The position numbers and the translations under genes are program-made. Shown one piece after another: positions 1-5,066 of a stretch of DNA of 6,021 nucleotides; position 1 is the first letter of the stretch, and each line of letters begins with the position of its first letter. Location: assembly GCA_030642465.1 (NCBI GenBank), contig DAOWNS010000117.1:1-6021 (forward strand), read 5' to 3'. The notes under the pieces are model-generated. The model was not told where the DNA came from. It was given only the letters and a program-made list of their open reading frames with translations, and ran no database searches. This DNA comes from Candidatus Thorarchaeota archaeon. Lineage in GTDB: Archaea; Asgardarchaeota; Thorarchaeia; Thorarchaeales; Thorarchaeaceae.

Positions 1-83
1 GTAAGTGCCCTCATATTTCTCAAGCAATAGGAGCCAAGAAGGGAGATAACATCGTGCTTCGCAGACCAATCCTTGATGGGTGA
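1..83 (+). CDS. 3' end of an unidentified protein gene (partial)
   Basis: Reading from base 3, 26 sense codons run open to TGA at 81-83. The visible tail is KCPHISQAIGAKKGDNIV followed by LRRPILDG. Its composition (Ala, Gly, Lys, Asp, Ile, Val) is that of a real soluble protein, 17 of 26 codons start with a purine, and it lies on the same strand as the next four genes. The stretch AIGAKKGDNIVLRR faintly resembles the Gly-x-Lys-x-Gly-Asp strand near the C terminus of archaeal Rpo5 (RpoH), but the conserved Thr-Ala-Gly and Tyr-Arg end of that family is absent, so I do not name it. A competing - strand frame is open from an ATG at 104-102 to the window edge; its translation is less protein-like and I prefer the + strand reading. 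The fragment is too short for a firm call. Confidence 0.4.
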   Translation, partial: KCPHISQAIGAKKGDNIVLRRPILDG

Positions 84-160
84 AAGAGTGAATTGAGTCT
101 GCATCTCTGACAACCTTTTTATCCCCCAATAGTTGCGGCACAGCCTATCTCCCGATGGCC
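84..160 (+). terminator. Gene-free spacer with weak poly-T terminator candidate
   Basis: After the upstream stop at 83 there is a run of five T at 116-120 within CCTTTTTATCC. Archaeal transcription commonly ends at short U-runs without a hairpin, so this could end the upstream transcript. The same bases could also be read as a TATA-like element (CTTTTTAT). I see no strong hairpin and nothing else in 84-160. Confidence 0.2.
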
Positions 161-180
161 GGAAAGCAACGCTTAAATGC
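161..180 (+). promoter_or_regulatory. Candidate thermosome promoter (BRE/TATA)
   Basis: A purine-rich stretch GGAAAGCAAC (161-170) is followed by GCTTAAATGC (171-180), which fits an archaeal TFB-recognition element plus TATA box. A start about 25 bases downstream would fall near 199-203, giving a leader of roughly 55 bases before the thermosome ATG. The box is nearly symmetrical (GCATTTAAGC on the other strand), so it could in principle also fire leftward. This is inferred from motif and spacing only. Confidence 0.5.
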
Positions 181-217
181 ACTTTAGAAAACGAAGTGCA
201 TGTACAGTTTTATCTGG

Positions 218-242
218 CTAGTTCGATTAGGAAACGGACTAG
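218..242 (+). promoter_or_regulatory. Leader stem-loop / inverted repeat before the thermosome
   Basis: CTAGTTCG at 218-225 pairs with CGGACTAG at 235-242 (seven Watson-Crick pairs and one U-G), with a nine-base loop at 226-234. The 3' arm ends inside the first G of the GGTGGAGG ribosome-binding stretch (242-249), so the folded RNA would sit directly against the ribosome-binding site. Read as DNA, the same stretch has three related half-sites: CTAGT (218-222), ATTAG (226-230) and ACTAG (238-242). This resembles the repeated or palindromic operators of archaeal heat-shock repressors, although it is not an exact copy of one I know. Either a protein operator just downstream of the start site or an RNA element is possible. 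Confidence 0.4.
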
Positions 243-244
243 GT

Positions 245-261
245 GGAGGATGTAGATGATG
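245..261 (+). promoter_or_regulatory. Thermosome ribosome-binding site with start-stop codon pair
   Basis: GGAGG at 245-249 is a strong Shine-Dalgarno. It is followed at once by ATG TAG (250-255) and then two in-frame ATG codons at 256 and 259. The TAG rules out the ATG at 250 as the gene start. The ATG at 256 has a six-base spacer and the ATG at 259 a nine-base spacer; both are workable, so the first residue is uncertain by one codon. Confidence 0.65.
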
Positions 262-1893
262 AGTCAGCAACCGATAATTATCCTCAGGGAAGGTACTGAG
301 AGAACACGTGGGCGTGATGCTCAGAGAAACAACATCATGGCTGCAATTGTGATTGGTGAAGTAGTCAAGTCAGCGCTAGGGCCAAAAGGCATGGATAAAA
401 TGCTAGTTGATTCCTTTGGTGATATCACCGTGAGCAATGATGGAGCGACCATTCTGAAGGAGATGGACGTTGCACACCCAGCCGCCAAGATGGTTATTGA
501 AGTCGCCAAGACCGTAGACCAGGAGGTTGGCGATGGCACAACCACAGCCGCCGTTCTAACTGGAGAACTGCTTAAGAAAGCTGAAGGACTCCTGGACCAA
601 AACATCCATCCAACAACCATAATCAGCGGCTACAGGAAAGCTGCTAAGAAGGCAATCGAAGTCATTGAGGAAGAATCTGAATCGGTAGATCCGTCCAACG
701 CAGGCTACAGGAAATTGCTCATTGATGCGGCGAAGGTTGCGATGTCAAGCAAGTTTGTTTCTACTTCTCGCGACGAGCTCGCCAAGATCGTAGTCGATGC
801 CATTCTCATTTTGAGCAAGAATTTAGCTGAGGGTGAAGATATCGACATGGATGATTTGCCCCGTCAGAAGCAGCATGGAATGACAGTTGATGAAACAAAA
901 CTTGTCAAAGGTCTAGTCTTGGACAAGGAGATAGTTCATCCAGGTATGCCAAAGAAGATCGAGCAAGCCAAGATAGCGCTCCTGGAATCAGCCATTGAAG
1001 TCACTAAAACAGAGTTCGATGCAAAGATTCAGATAACTGACCCCACAGCAATGCAGAGCTTCCTTGATGAAGAGCAACGCATGCTCAAGAGCATGGTCGA
1101 TAAGATAGTGGAATCAGGAGCGAACGTTGTAATTGCCCAGAAGGGCATTGATGACGTGGCACAGCATTATCTTGCAAAGAATGGCATTCTTGCGGTGCGC
1201 AGAATCAAGAAGTCGGATGTCGAACGCATCCACAAGGCCACTGGAGCAGCAATCGTATCCAAGATCCAGAACCTCACAAAGGCCGATCTTGGTAAGGCAA
1301 AGATTGTGGAACAGAGGCTTATAGGCGAAGATAAGATGCTCTTCATAGAGGGAACCCCCAAGAGCTCTGTCGCTACACTGTTGGTGCGCGGGGGTACCAG
1401 TCCCGTAGTTGATGAGGTTGATCGTGCCCTGAACGATGCCTTGTACGTCGTGCGCGACATAGTCATCTATCCCAAGATTACTTATGGTGGTGGCGCGCTC
1501 GCGAGTGCAATAGCAACGCGGTTGCGCAAATACGCGTCGTCACTTGAAGGACGAGAGCAGTACGCTGTCAACGCATTTGCTGATGCGGCAGAGGTGATTC
1601 CGGTTACTCTTGCAGAGAACGCAGGACTTGATCCAATCGACATTCTCGTCAGCCTTAGGTCTGCTCACACCGAAGGCAAGTCAACCTATGGTGTAGACAT
1701 CACCAAGGGCAAGGTGCGAGATATGAAGCAAACCCGCATTATCGAACCAGCGCTCGTCAGCAAACAGATTGTCATGTCAGCCTCCGAAGCGGCACAGATG
1801 ATTTTGAAAATTGACGATGTCATCGCTAGCAAGGGCATGGGCGGCATGGGCGGCCCAGGTGGACCTGGCGGCGAGGACTTCGACGACGAATAG
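256..1893 (+). CDS. ths: Thermosome subunit (group II chaperonin, Hsp60/TCP-1 family)
   Basis: This is a cytosolic ATP-driven folding chaperonin that assembles into a double-ring cage closed by its own built-in lid. The 545-residue length is normal for the family. Visible motifs are LGPKGMDK (41-48), NDGATIL (61-67), the ATP-binding loop GDGTTT (92-97), the apical domain with helical protrusion (about 210-370), and DRALNDAL (389-396) carrying the catalytic aspartate D394. GREQ and AENAGLDPID (453-462) precede the second equatorial block, and the flexible Gly-Met-rich tail ends in EDFDDE. It is clearly group II, not GroEL, because the protrusion is present. One deviation: the usual Pro-Gly-Gly-Gly-Ala-x-Glu box reads YGGGALA (410-416). 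Several paralogous subunits are common in archaea; alpha or beta type cannot be assigned. A promoter and hairpin precede it and rpoK follows after 36 bases, probably in the same transcript. Confidence 0.98.
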   Translation: MMSQQPIIILREGTERTRGRDAQRNNIMAAIVIGEVVKSALGPKGMDKMLVDSFGDITVSNDGATILKEMDVAHPAAKMVIEVAKTVDQEVGDGTTTAAVLTGELLKKAEGLLDQNIHPTTIISGYRKAAKKAIEVIEEESESVDPSNAGYRKLLIDAAKVAMSSKFVSTSRDELAKIVVDAILILSKNLAEGEDIDMDDLPRQKQHGMTVDETKLVKGLVLDKEIVHPGMPKKIEQAKIALLESAIEVTKTEFDAKIQITDPTAMQSFLDEEQRMLKSMVDKIVESGANVVIAQKGIDDVAQHYLAKNGILAVRRIKKSDVERIHKATGAAIVSKIQNLTKADLGKAKIVEQRLIGEDKMLFIEGTPKSSVATLLVRGGTSPVVDEVDRALNDALYVVRDIVIYPKITYGGGALASAIATRLRKYASSLEGREQYAVNAFADAAEVIPVTLAENAGLDPIDILVSLRSAHTEGKSTYGVDITKGKVRDMKQTRIIEPALVSKQIVMSASEAAQMILKIDDVIASKGMGGMGGPGGPGGEDFDDE

Positions 1894-1919
1894 AAGCAGT
1901 TAAGCGAGATACTCTAACT

Positions 1920-1932
1920 GGTGTTGAACATG
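1920..1932 (+). promoter_or_regulatory. Ribosome-binding site fixing the rpoK start
   Basis: GGTG at 1920-1923 matches the Shine-Dalgarno core and stands six bases before ATG 1930. An upstream in-frame GTG at 1921 overlaps this motif and has no good ribosome-binding site of its own, so ATG 1930 is the better start. Confidence 0.55.
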
Positions 1933-2598
1933 TCAAAAGGCCCCGAACCCGAAAAGACAGATGAAACAGAAGTACAAGAGCCGATTAATCCGGCTGTAAT
2001 ACTGGTCAATATACCTGGAATAGGACCCAAGACGGCTGAAAAGATGGTGGCCGCTGGCTTTGATTCATTGGAGAAGCTATCCAAATCGAAGGCTGAAGAT
2101 CTTGCTTCGGCTGTTCCAGGCATCAGTGTTAAGAAAGCTGAAACATATGTGACCGGGTCGAAGGTCTTGGCGGAAGCAATCGCATCAGGAGCCGTAGACG
2201 CAACAGGGAGAGCGAAAAAGGCTAAGAGAAAAAAGGCAGCAGAGCCAGATCCCGATAAGCACGAACTTCCGCCTGCTGAGCAAATCGCTCGCGCTGAAAA
2301 AAGAGAATCATTGGAAACTGGACTTGATCGAGAGAGGGTGAAGATGGGCATTCCATTTGGACCCAAGTGGCTCACAAGATTTGAGAAGGCAAGAATCATC
2401 GGCGCACGTGCTCTGCAGATCTCCATGGGCGCACCAATTCTTGTTGACACAAAAACTGCACCAACCGGCCTATTCGCTCTTGCCGAATACGAGCTCAAAG
2501 CAGGAAACCTCCCGATGACTCTCAGGAGATCCAGTCCGACCGGCGAGTACGCAGACATTCCACTTCGCACGCTGTTGAAGAATACGAAGTTGGATTGA
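1930..2598 (+). CDS. rpoK: RNA polymerase subunit Rpo6 (RpoK) with N-terminal helix-hairpin-helix domain
   Basis: The C-terminal part (about residues 146-222) is a complete Rpo6, the archaeal counterpart of eukaryotic Rpb6 and bacterial omega, which helps assemble and stabilise RNA polymerase by gripping the largest subunit. The diagnostic segment is TRFEKARIIGARALQISMG (149-167), followed by APILVD, ELKAG (188-192), PMTLRR (195-200) and EYADIPLRTLL. Archaeal Rpo6 is usually a stand-alone protein of about 55-100 residues; this one has 222. Residues 22-85 hold two helix-hairpin-helix units, IPGIGPKTAEKMVAAGF (28-44) and VPGISVKKAETYV (62-74). The pattern resembles the N-terminal DNA-binding domain of RadA/Rad51. 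A basic stretch, GRAKKAKRKKAAE (93-105), and a charged linker join the two halves. The frame is unbroken, so this is a genuine fusion. DNA binding by the N-terminal part is inferred. The short gap after the thermosome suggests co-transcription. Confidence 0.94.
   Translation: MSKGPEPEKTDETEVQEPINPAVILVNIPGIGPKTAEKMVAAGFDSLEKLSKSKAEDLASAVPGISVKKAETYVTGSKVLAEAIASGAVDATGRAKKAKRKKAAEPDPDKHELPPAEQIARAEKRESLETGLDRERVKMGIPFGPKWLTRFEKARIIGARALQISMGAPILVDTKTAPTGLFALAEYELKAGNLPMTLRRSSPTGEYADIPLRTLLKNTKLD
2333..2346 (+). promoter_or_regulatory. Possible internal start for a canonical-size Rpo6
   Basis: Within rpoK, GAGAGGGTGAAG stands directly before an in-frame ATG at 2344-2346. Initiation there would give an 84-residue protein (from residue 139 of the fusion) covering just the Rpo6 domain, close to the normal family size. 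The GGTGA match is good but only two bases from the ATG, and such purine-rich stretches occur by chance in Lys/Glu/Arg-rich coding sequence. Speculative. Confidence 0.2.
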
Positions 2599-2617
2599 GA
2601 AAGAAACGGATGTGAAG

Positions 2618-2638
2618 TAGGCAGTGCCTCATTGCCTA
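2618..2638 (+). terminator. Nine-base-pair hairpin after rpoK
   Basis: TAGGCAGTG (2618-2626) pairs with CATTGCCTA (2630-2638) around a CCT loop; eight pairs are Watson-Crick and one is G-U. It begins 19 bases after the rpoK stop. No T-run follows, so it is not a classical intrinsic terminator. It may protect the 3' end of the thermosome-rpoK mRNA, assist termination, or belong to a structured RNA with the next stem. Confidence 0.4.
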
Positions 2639-2644
2639 GCGTCA

Positions 2645-2678
2645 GCGCAACGGAGTTGGGAACCGTCGGGGTTTGCGC
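2645..2678 (+). other. Second stem in the rpoK-hisS spacer
   Basis: GCGCAA (2645-2650) is the exact reverse complement of TTGCGC (2673-2678). Inside it, CGG (2651-2653) can pair with CCG (2663-2665), leaving an asymmetric bulge at 2666-2672. Together with the hairpin seven bases upstream it makes 2618-2678 noticeably structured. It may be a 3' UTR fold or part of a small RNA. No known RNA family is recognised. Confidence 0.25.
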
Positions 2679-2680
2679 AT

Positions 2681-2695
2681 AGCAAGATTTAAACC
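2681..2695 (+). promoter_or_regulatory. Candidate hisS promoter (BRE/TATA)
   Basis: AGCAAG (2681-2686) followed by ATTTAAACC (2687-2695) is a good archaeal TFB-element/TATA match. Transcription would begin near 2713, giving a leader of about 110 bases before the hisS TTG. It indicates that hisS is transcribed separately from rpoK, with leader space for regulation. Confidence 0.5.
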
Positions 2696-2750
2696 ACGAC
2701 AACTTAATGCTCGTGTTGGTGACAATGATGAATGCTGGTGGCTCAGTTCA

Positions 2751-2779
2751 TCTATTTTTGTAAGGACGCCGTAGTCCTT
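2751..2779 (+). other. T-run and 6-bp hairpin in the hisS leader
   Basis: Five T at 2755-2759 are followed by AAGGAC (2762-2767) pairing perfectly with GTCCTT (2774-2779) around a six-base loop. The T-run could be a terminator for the upstream operon, an attenuation-type site within the hisS leader, or a second TATA-like element with a shorter leader (start near 2782). The order T-run then hairpin is opposite to a bacterial intrinsic terminator. No tRNA fold or T-box element is visible. Confidence 0.25.
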
Positions 2780-2813
2780 CCGGCTATCTCATCACGTTGC
2801 CGTTCATCAACCT

Positions 2814-2829
2814 GGGAGGTTTCAGTTTG
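2814..2829 (+). promoter_or_regulatory. Strong ribosome-binding site fixing a TTG start for hisS
   Basis: GGGAGGT (2814-2820) is followed by a six-base spacer and TTG at 2827. The open frame extends upstream to another TTG at 2797, but that one has no ribosome-binding site and would translate straight through this one. The resulting N terminus, MSELRTVRGMRD, matches the usual start of the family just before the conserved RGMRD. Confidence 0.85.
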
Positions 2830-4140
2830 AGTGAGTTAAGAACAGTTCGAGGTATGCGAGATGTCATGGGGCCCAATATCAGGATCCGTGATTTCCTTGT
2901 CAAAACAGCAGTTGAGGTATTCCGTCTGCACGGTTACGAACCCATTGATTCTCCAGTGATGGAACTATGGGAAACGCTTTCCGCCAAGGGGGGTGAAGAG
3001 ATTGAAGCTGAAACATTCAAGTTCCTGGATAAGGGTGAGCGGGAGGTAGGTCTCAGATTTGATCTCACTGTTCCTCTCGCGCGCATCGTCGCATCCAATC
3101 CCCATTTCCCCAAGCCATTCAAGCGATATGCCGTAGGCAAGGCTTGGAGGTATGATAGACCACAAGCGGGGCGGTATAGAGAGTTCATGCAAGCTGATGT
3201 GGATGTAATTGGTTCATCTAGTCCAGCTGCTGATGCGGAAGTAGTCCTTGTTGCCCTTGAGTTCGCAAGGCGAACCATTAGGGATAATTATTTGATGAAA
3301 ATAAACAACAGGAAAGTCCTCAAGGGACTCACAGAGAAGGCAGGTGTTAAGGACAATTTAGCTCATGAATGCTTCCGAGCCATTGACAAACGCGATAAGG
3401 TTGGAAGAAGTGGCGTGCTCAATGAGTTGATATTAAGAGGGATTGGCGAGGAAGAGAGCGAATTCCTGCTAGACGCAATCATGCTCAGAGGGACCGACCT
3501 CAGCACGCTTGATAAATTCCGAGAATTCCTAGAGGGTTCTGAAATTGGAATCGAGGGTGTTGATGAACTCACGCAAATGGCGGAAATCTTTGACGAGAGT
3601 GGTGTTGGTAATCTCACTGAATTCGACATGTCCCTGGCAAGAGGCCTTGACTACTACACTGGGGCGGTCTTTGAAGCTACGTACCTTGGCACACCCAATG
3701 TAGGCTCGATCGCAGGAGGCGGTCGATACGACGCGCTTATCGAGCAATTCGGAGGTCAATCCACCGCTGCGACGGGGATTTCTCTGGGCATCGACAGGAT
3801 AGTGGATATACTGCTGTCCAAAGGATGGGGCAAGAAATTCGTACCCAAGATTGATGCCTTCATTGCTCCAATCAAGCAGCCAATGGTCAAATACGCAATG
3901 AAATTCCGAAATGAACTAGTAAAAGCAGGTAGGTCTTGTGAGGTCGACCTTATGGGGAGACCTCTCAAAAAGATGCTGGAGCAAGCAGACGCCAAGAATG
4001 CACGTTTTGTTGTGATTGTTGGAGCTCGAGATCTAAAGAGAGGAGAGGTAAGCTTGAGAAACATGCGCACTAAGGAAACCCAGGAAGTGCGTCTTGACAA
4101 TCTGGTGAAGAAAATCCCCAGAAGCCGGAAAATCCATTGA
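2827..4140 (+). CDS. hisS: Histidyl-tRNA synthetase
   Basis: This cytosolic class II aminoacyl-tRNA synthetase charges tRNA-His with histidine using ATP. From the TTG start it is 437 residues, normal for the family. Landmarks in order are RGMRD (8-12), motif 2 GKAWRYDRPQAGRYREF (104-120), and the histidine-specific signature ARGLDYYTG (271-279) whose R272 corresponds to the catalytic arginine of bacterial HisRS. They continue with the second histidine motif GGGRYDAL (297-304), motif 3 ATGISLGIDRIV (315-326) with its invariant R324, and an anticodon-binding domain from about 341 to 430 containing MGRPLKKMLEQAD. All active-site blocks are intact, so it should be functional. It probably has its own promoter in the spacer upstream. 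The 3' end is followed by 80 bases and then the MEMO-family gene on the same strand. Confidence 0.98.
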   Translation: MSELRTVRGMRDVMGPNIRIRDFLVKTAVEVFRLHGYEPIDSPVMELWETLSAKGGEEIEAETFKFLDKGEREVGLRFDLTVPLARIVASNPHFPKPFKRYAVGKAWRYDRPQAGRYREFMQADVDVIGSSSPAADAEVVLVALEFARRTIRDNYLMKINNRKVLKGLTEKAGVKDNLAHECFRAIDKRDKVGRSGVLNELILRGIGEEESEFLLDAIMLRGTDLSTLDKFREFLEGSEIGIEGVDELTQMAEIFDESGVGNLTEFDMSLARGLDYYTGAVFEATYLGTPNVGSIAGGGRYDALIEQFGGQSTAATGISLGIDRIVDILLSKGWGKKFVPKIDAFIAPIKQPMVKYAMKFRNELVKAGRSCEVDLMGRPLKKMLEQADAKNARFVVIVGARDLKRGEVSLRNMRTKETQEVRLDNLVKKIPRSRKIH

Positions 4141-4157
4141 GGAGAAAACATGTTTCA

Positions 4158-4217
4158 ATGTTTGTAGGAGAACCAAAAGCTTTTCTCAAGCTAGGCCAAA
4201 TGGGGTTAATGGGATAG
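4158..4217 (+). CDS. Possible 19-codon leader ORF before the MEMO gene
   Basis: ATG 4158 opens a frame encoding MFVGEPKAFLKLGQMGLMG and stops at TAG 4215-4217, three bases before and in frame with the next gene's ATG. GAGGAG (4139-4144), overlapping the hisS stop, lies 13 bases upstream. The same site is spaced five bases from ATG 4150, which opens an overlapping five-codon ORF (MFQCL, stop 4165-4167). The MEMO gene lacks a clear ribosome-binding site, so translation of one of these ORFs could feed ribosomes to it. Chance is a real alternative at this length. Confidence 0.2.
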   Translation: MFVGEPKAFLKLGQMGLMG

Positions 4218-4220
4218 CTA

Positions 4221-5060
4221 ATGGTTCGACTACCGGTTGTTGCTGGATCATTCTATGAAGGTCATGAAACCGTTCTCGTTCAGAGGCTTAAGGACTGCTT
4301 TCTGGGAGAACTTGGCCCAGGCAGATTGCCTGAGGGCGATCCTGGCACCTCAAGGAGCATAAAGGCGTTGATTGCACCGCACGCAGGGTATGCGTACTCC
4401 GGGATGCCTGCAGCGCATTCATACCTTAGGCTCTTCGAGGATGGAAGGCCAGATCACATTGTAATTCTTGGCCCAAACCACACTGGCATTGGAGAGAGGG
4501 TCGCTGTTTGCGCAGAGGATTGGCAAACTCCGTTGGGTGTGGTGCGATACGATACTGAACTTGGCCCTGCAATTGTAGACGAAAATCCTATCGCTACAGT
4601 GGACTGTATAGCACATAGTAGAGAACATTCAATCGAGGTTCAGCTACCTTTTCTGCAGTACACGCTTGGGGAGGGACTAAGCTTCGTACCGATTTGTATC
4701 AGCGACCAGTCGTATCAAGTCTGTGAATCCATTGGTAAGACTGTAGCCAAGCTTGCTGAAGAAATGGACATCCTTGTGATTGCTAGTACGGACTTCACAC
4801 ACTTTGAGTCCGCCGACAGCGCGTATAAGAAGGATAACCAAGCCATGGAATACTTGGAGTACATGGACCCAGAAGGTTTCCTCGGGTTTGTCAGAAAGCA
4901 CCGATTGAGCATTTGTGGCGCTGGACCAGTGGCTGCCGCAATGGTGTTCGCAAAAGAGAGAGGAGCAGTATCGTTCAGGCTCATCAAATATACGAACTCA
5001 GGAGACATCACTGGCGATAGGAGCAGTGTTGTAGCTTACGCCGCTGCTGAGATTGTGTAG
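4221..5060 (+). CDS. MEMO1-family protein (AmmeMemoRadiSam system protein B-like)
   Basis: The 279-residue protein belongs to the MEMO family, related in fold to non-heme-iron extradiol dioxygenases; its job in archaea is unsettled. Conserved blocks are RLPVVAGSFYEG (3-14), APHAGYAYSG (52-61, H54), ILGPNHTGIG (82-91, H87), EHSIEVQLPFLQY (135-147), IASTDFTHFE (187-196, D191 and H194), CGAGPV (232-237, C232) and NSGDITGDRSSVVAY (259-273). H54, H87, H194 and C232 correspond to residues lining the metal/active site of human MEMO1, so the site looks intact. There is no signal peptide or membrane segment, so it is cytosolic. ATG 4221 sits right at the conserved N terminus, but no convincing Shine-Dalgarno precedes it. 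In many archaea a MEMO gene lies near ribosomal, RNA polymerase and mevalonate-pathway genes, which fits rpoK being 1.6 kb away. The partner AMMECR1 and radical-SAM genes are not in this window. Confidence 0.96.
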   Translation: MVRLPVVAGSFYEGHETVLVQRLKDCFLGELGPGRLPEGDPGTSRSIKALIAPHAGYAYSGMPAAHSYLRLFEDGRPDHIVILGPNHTGIGERVAVCAEDWQTPLGVVRYDTELGPAIVDENPIATVDCIAHSREHSIEVQLPFLQYTLGEGLSFVPICISDQSYQVCESIGKTVAKLAEEMDILVIASTDFTHFESADSAYKKDNQAMEYLEYMDPEGFLGFVRKHRLSICGAGPVAAAMVFAKERGAVSFRLIKYTNSGDITGDRSSVVAYAAAEIV

Positions 5061-5066
5061 GCGTTG

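Noticed and set aside
2..104. - strand start of a divergent gene (ATG at 104-102)
   Set aside because: The frame is open with a weak AAGGT ribosome-binding match, but its translation looks less protein-like than the + strand tail and it shares codon boundaries with that tail, a typical shadow arrangement. Kept only as an alternative.
1921..1929. GTG 1921 as the rpoK start
   Set aside because: It overlaps the GGTG that serves ATG 1930 and has no suitable ribosome-binding site upstream.
1914..2702. Long - strand open frame (262 codons) covering all of rpoK and part of the following spacer
   Set aside because: It is antisense to a clearly conserved Rpo6 domain, its translation is rich in Ser, Phe and Ala without recognisable motifs, and it would start beside the predicted hisS TATA box with no ribosome-binding site. 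It is a shadow frame.
2725..2731. C-box-like ATGATGA that could mark a C/D box guide RNA
   Set aside because: No CTGA D box follows within the length of an archaeal guide RNA and no flanking terminal stem is seen.
2731..2800. tRNA-like stretch GGTGGCTCAGTTC in the hisS leader
   Set aside because: It resembles the 5' part of a tRNA, but there is no closing GAGC for the D stem, no T-loop GGTTCRA motif and no pairing acceptor stem.
2797..2826. TTG 2797 as the hisS start
   Set aside because: It would add ten residues not typical of the family and translate through the strong GGGAGGT site that is ideally spaced for TTG 2827.
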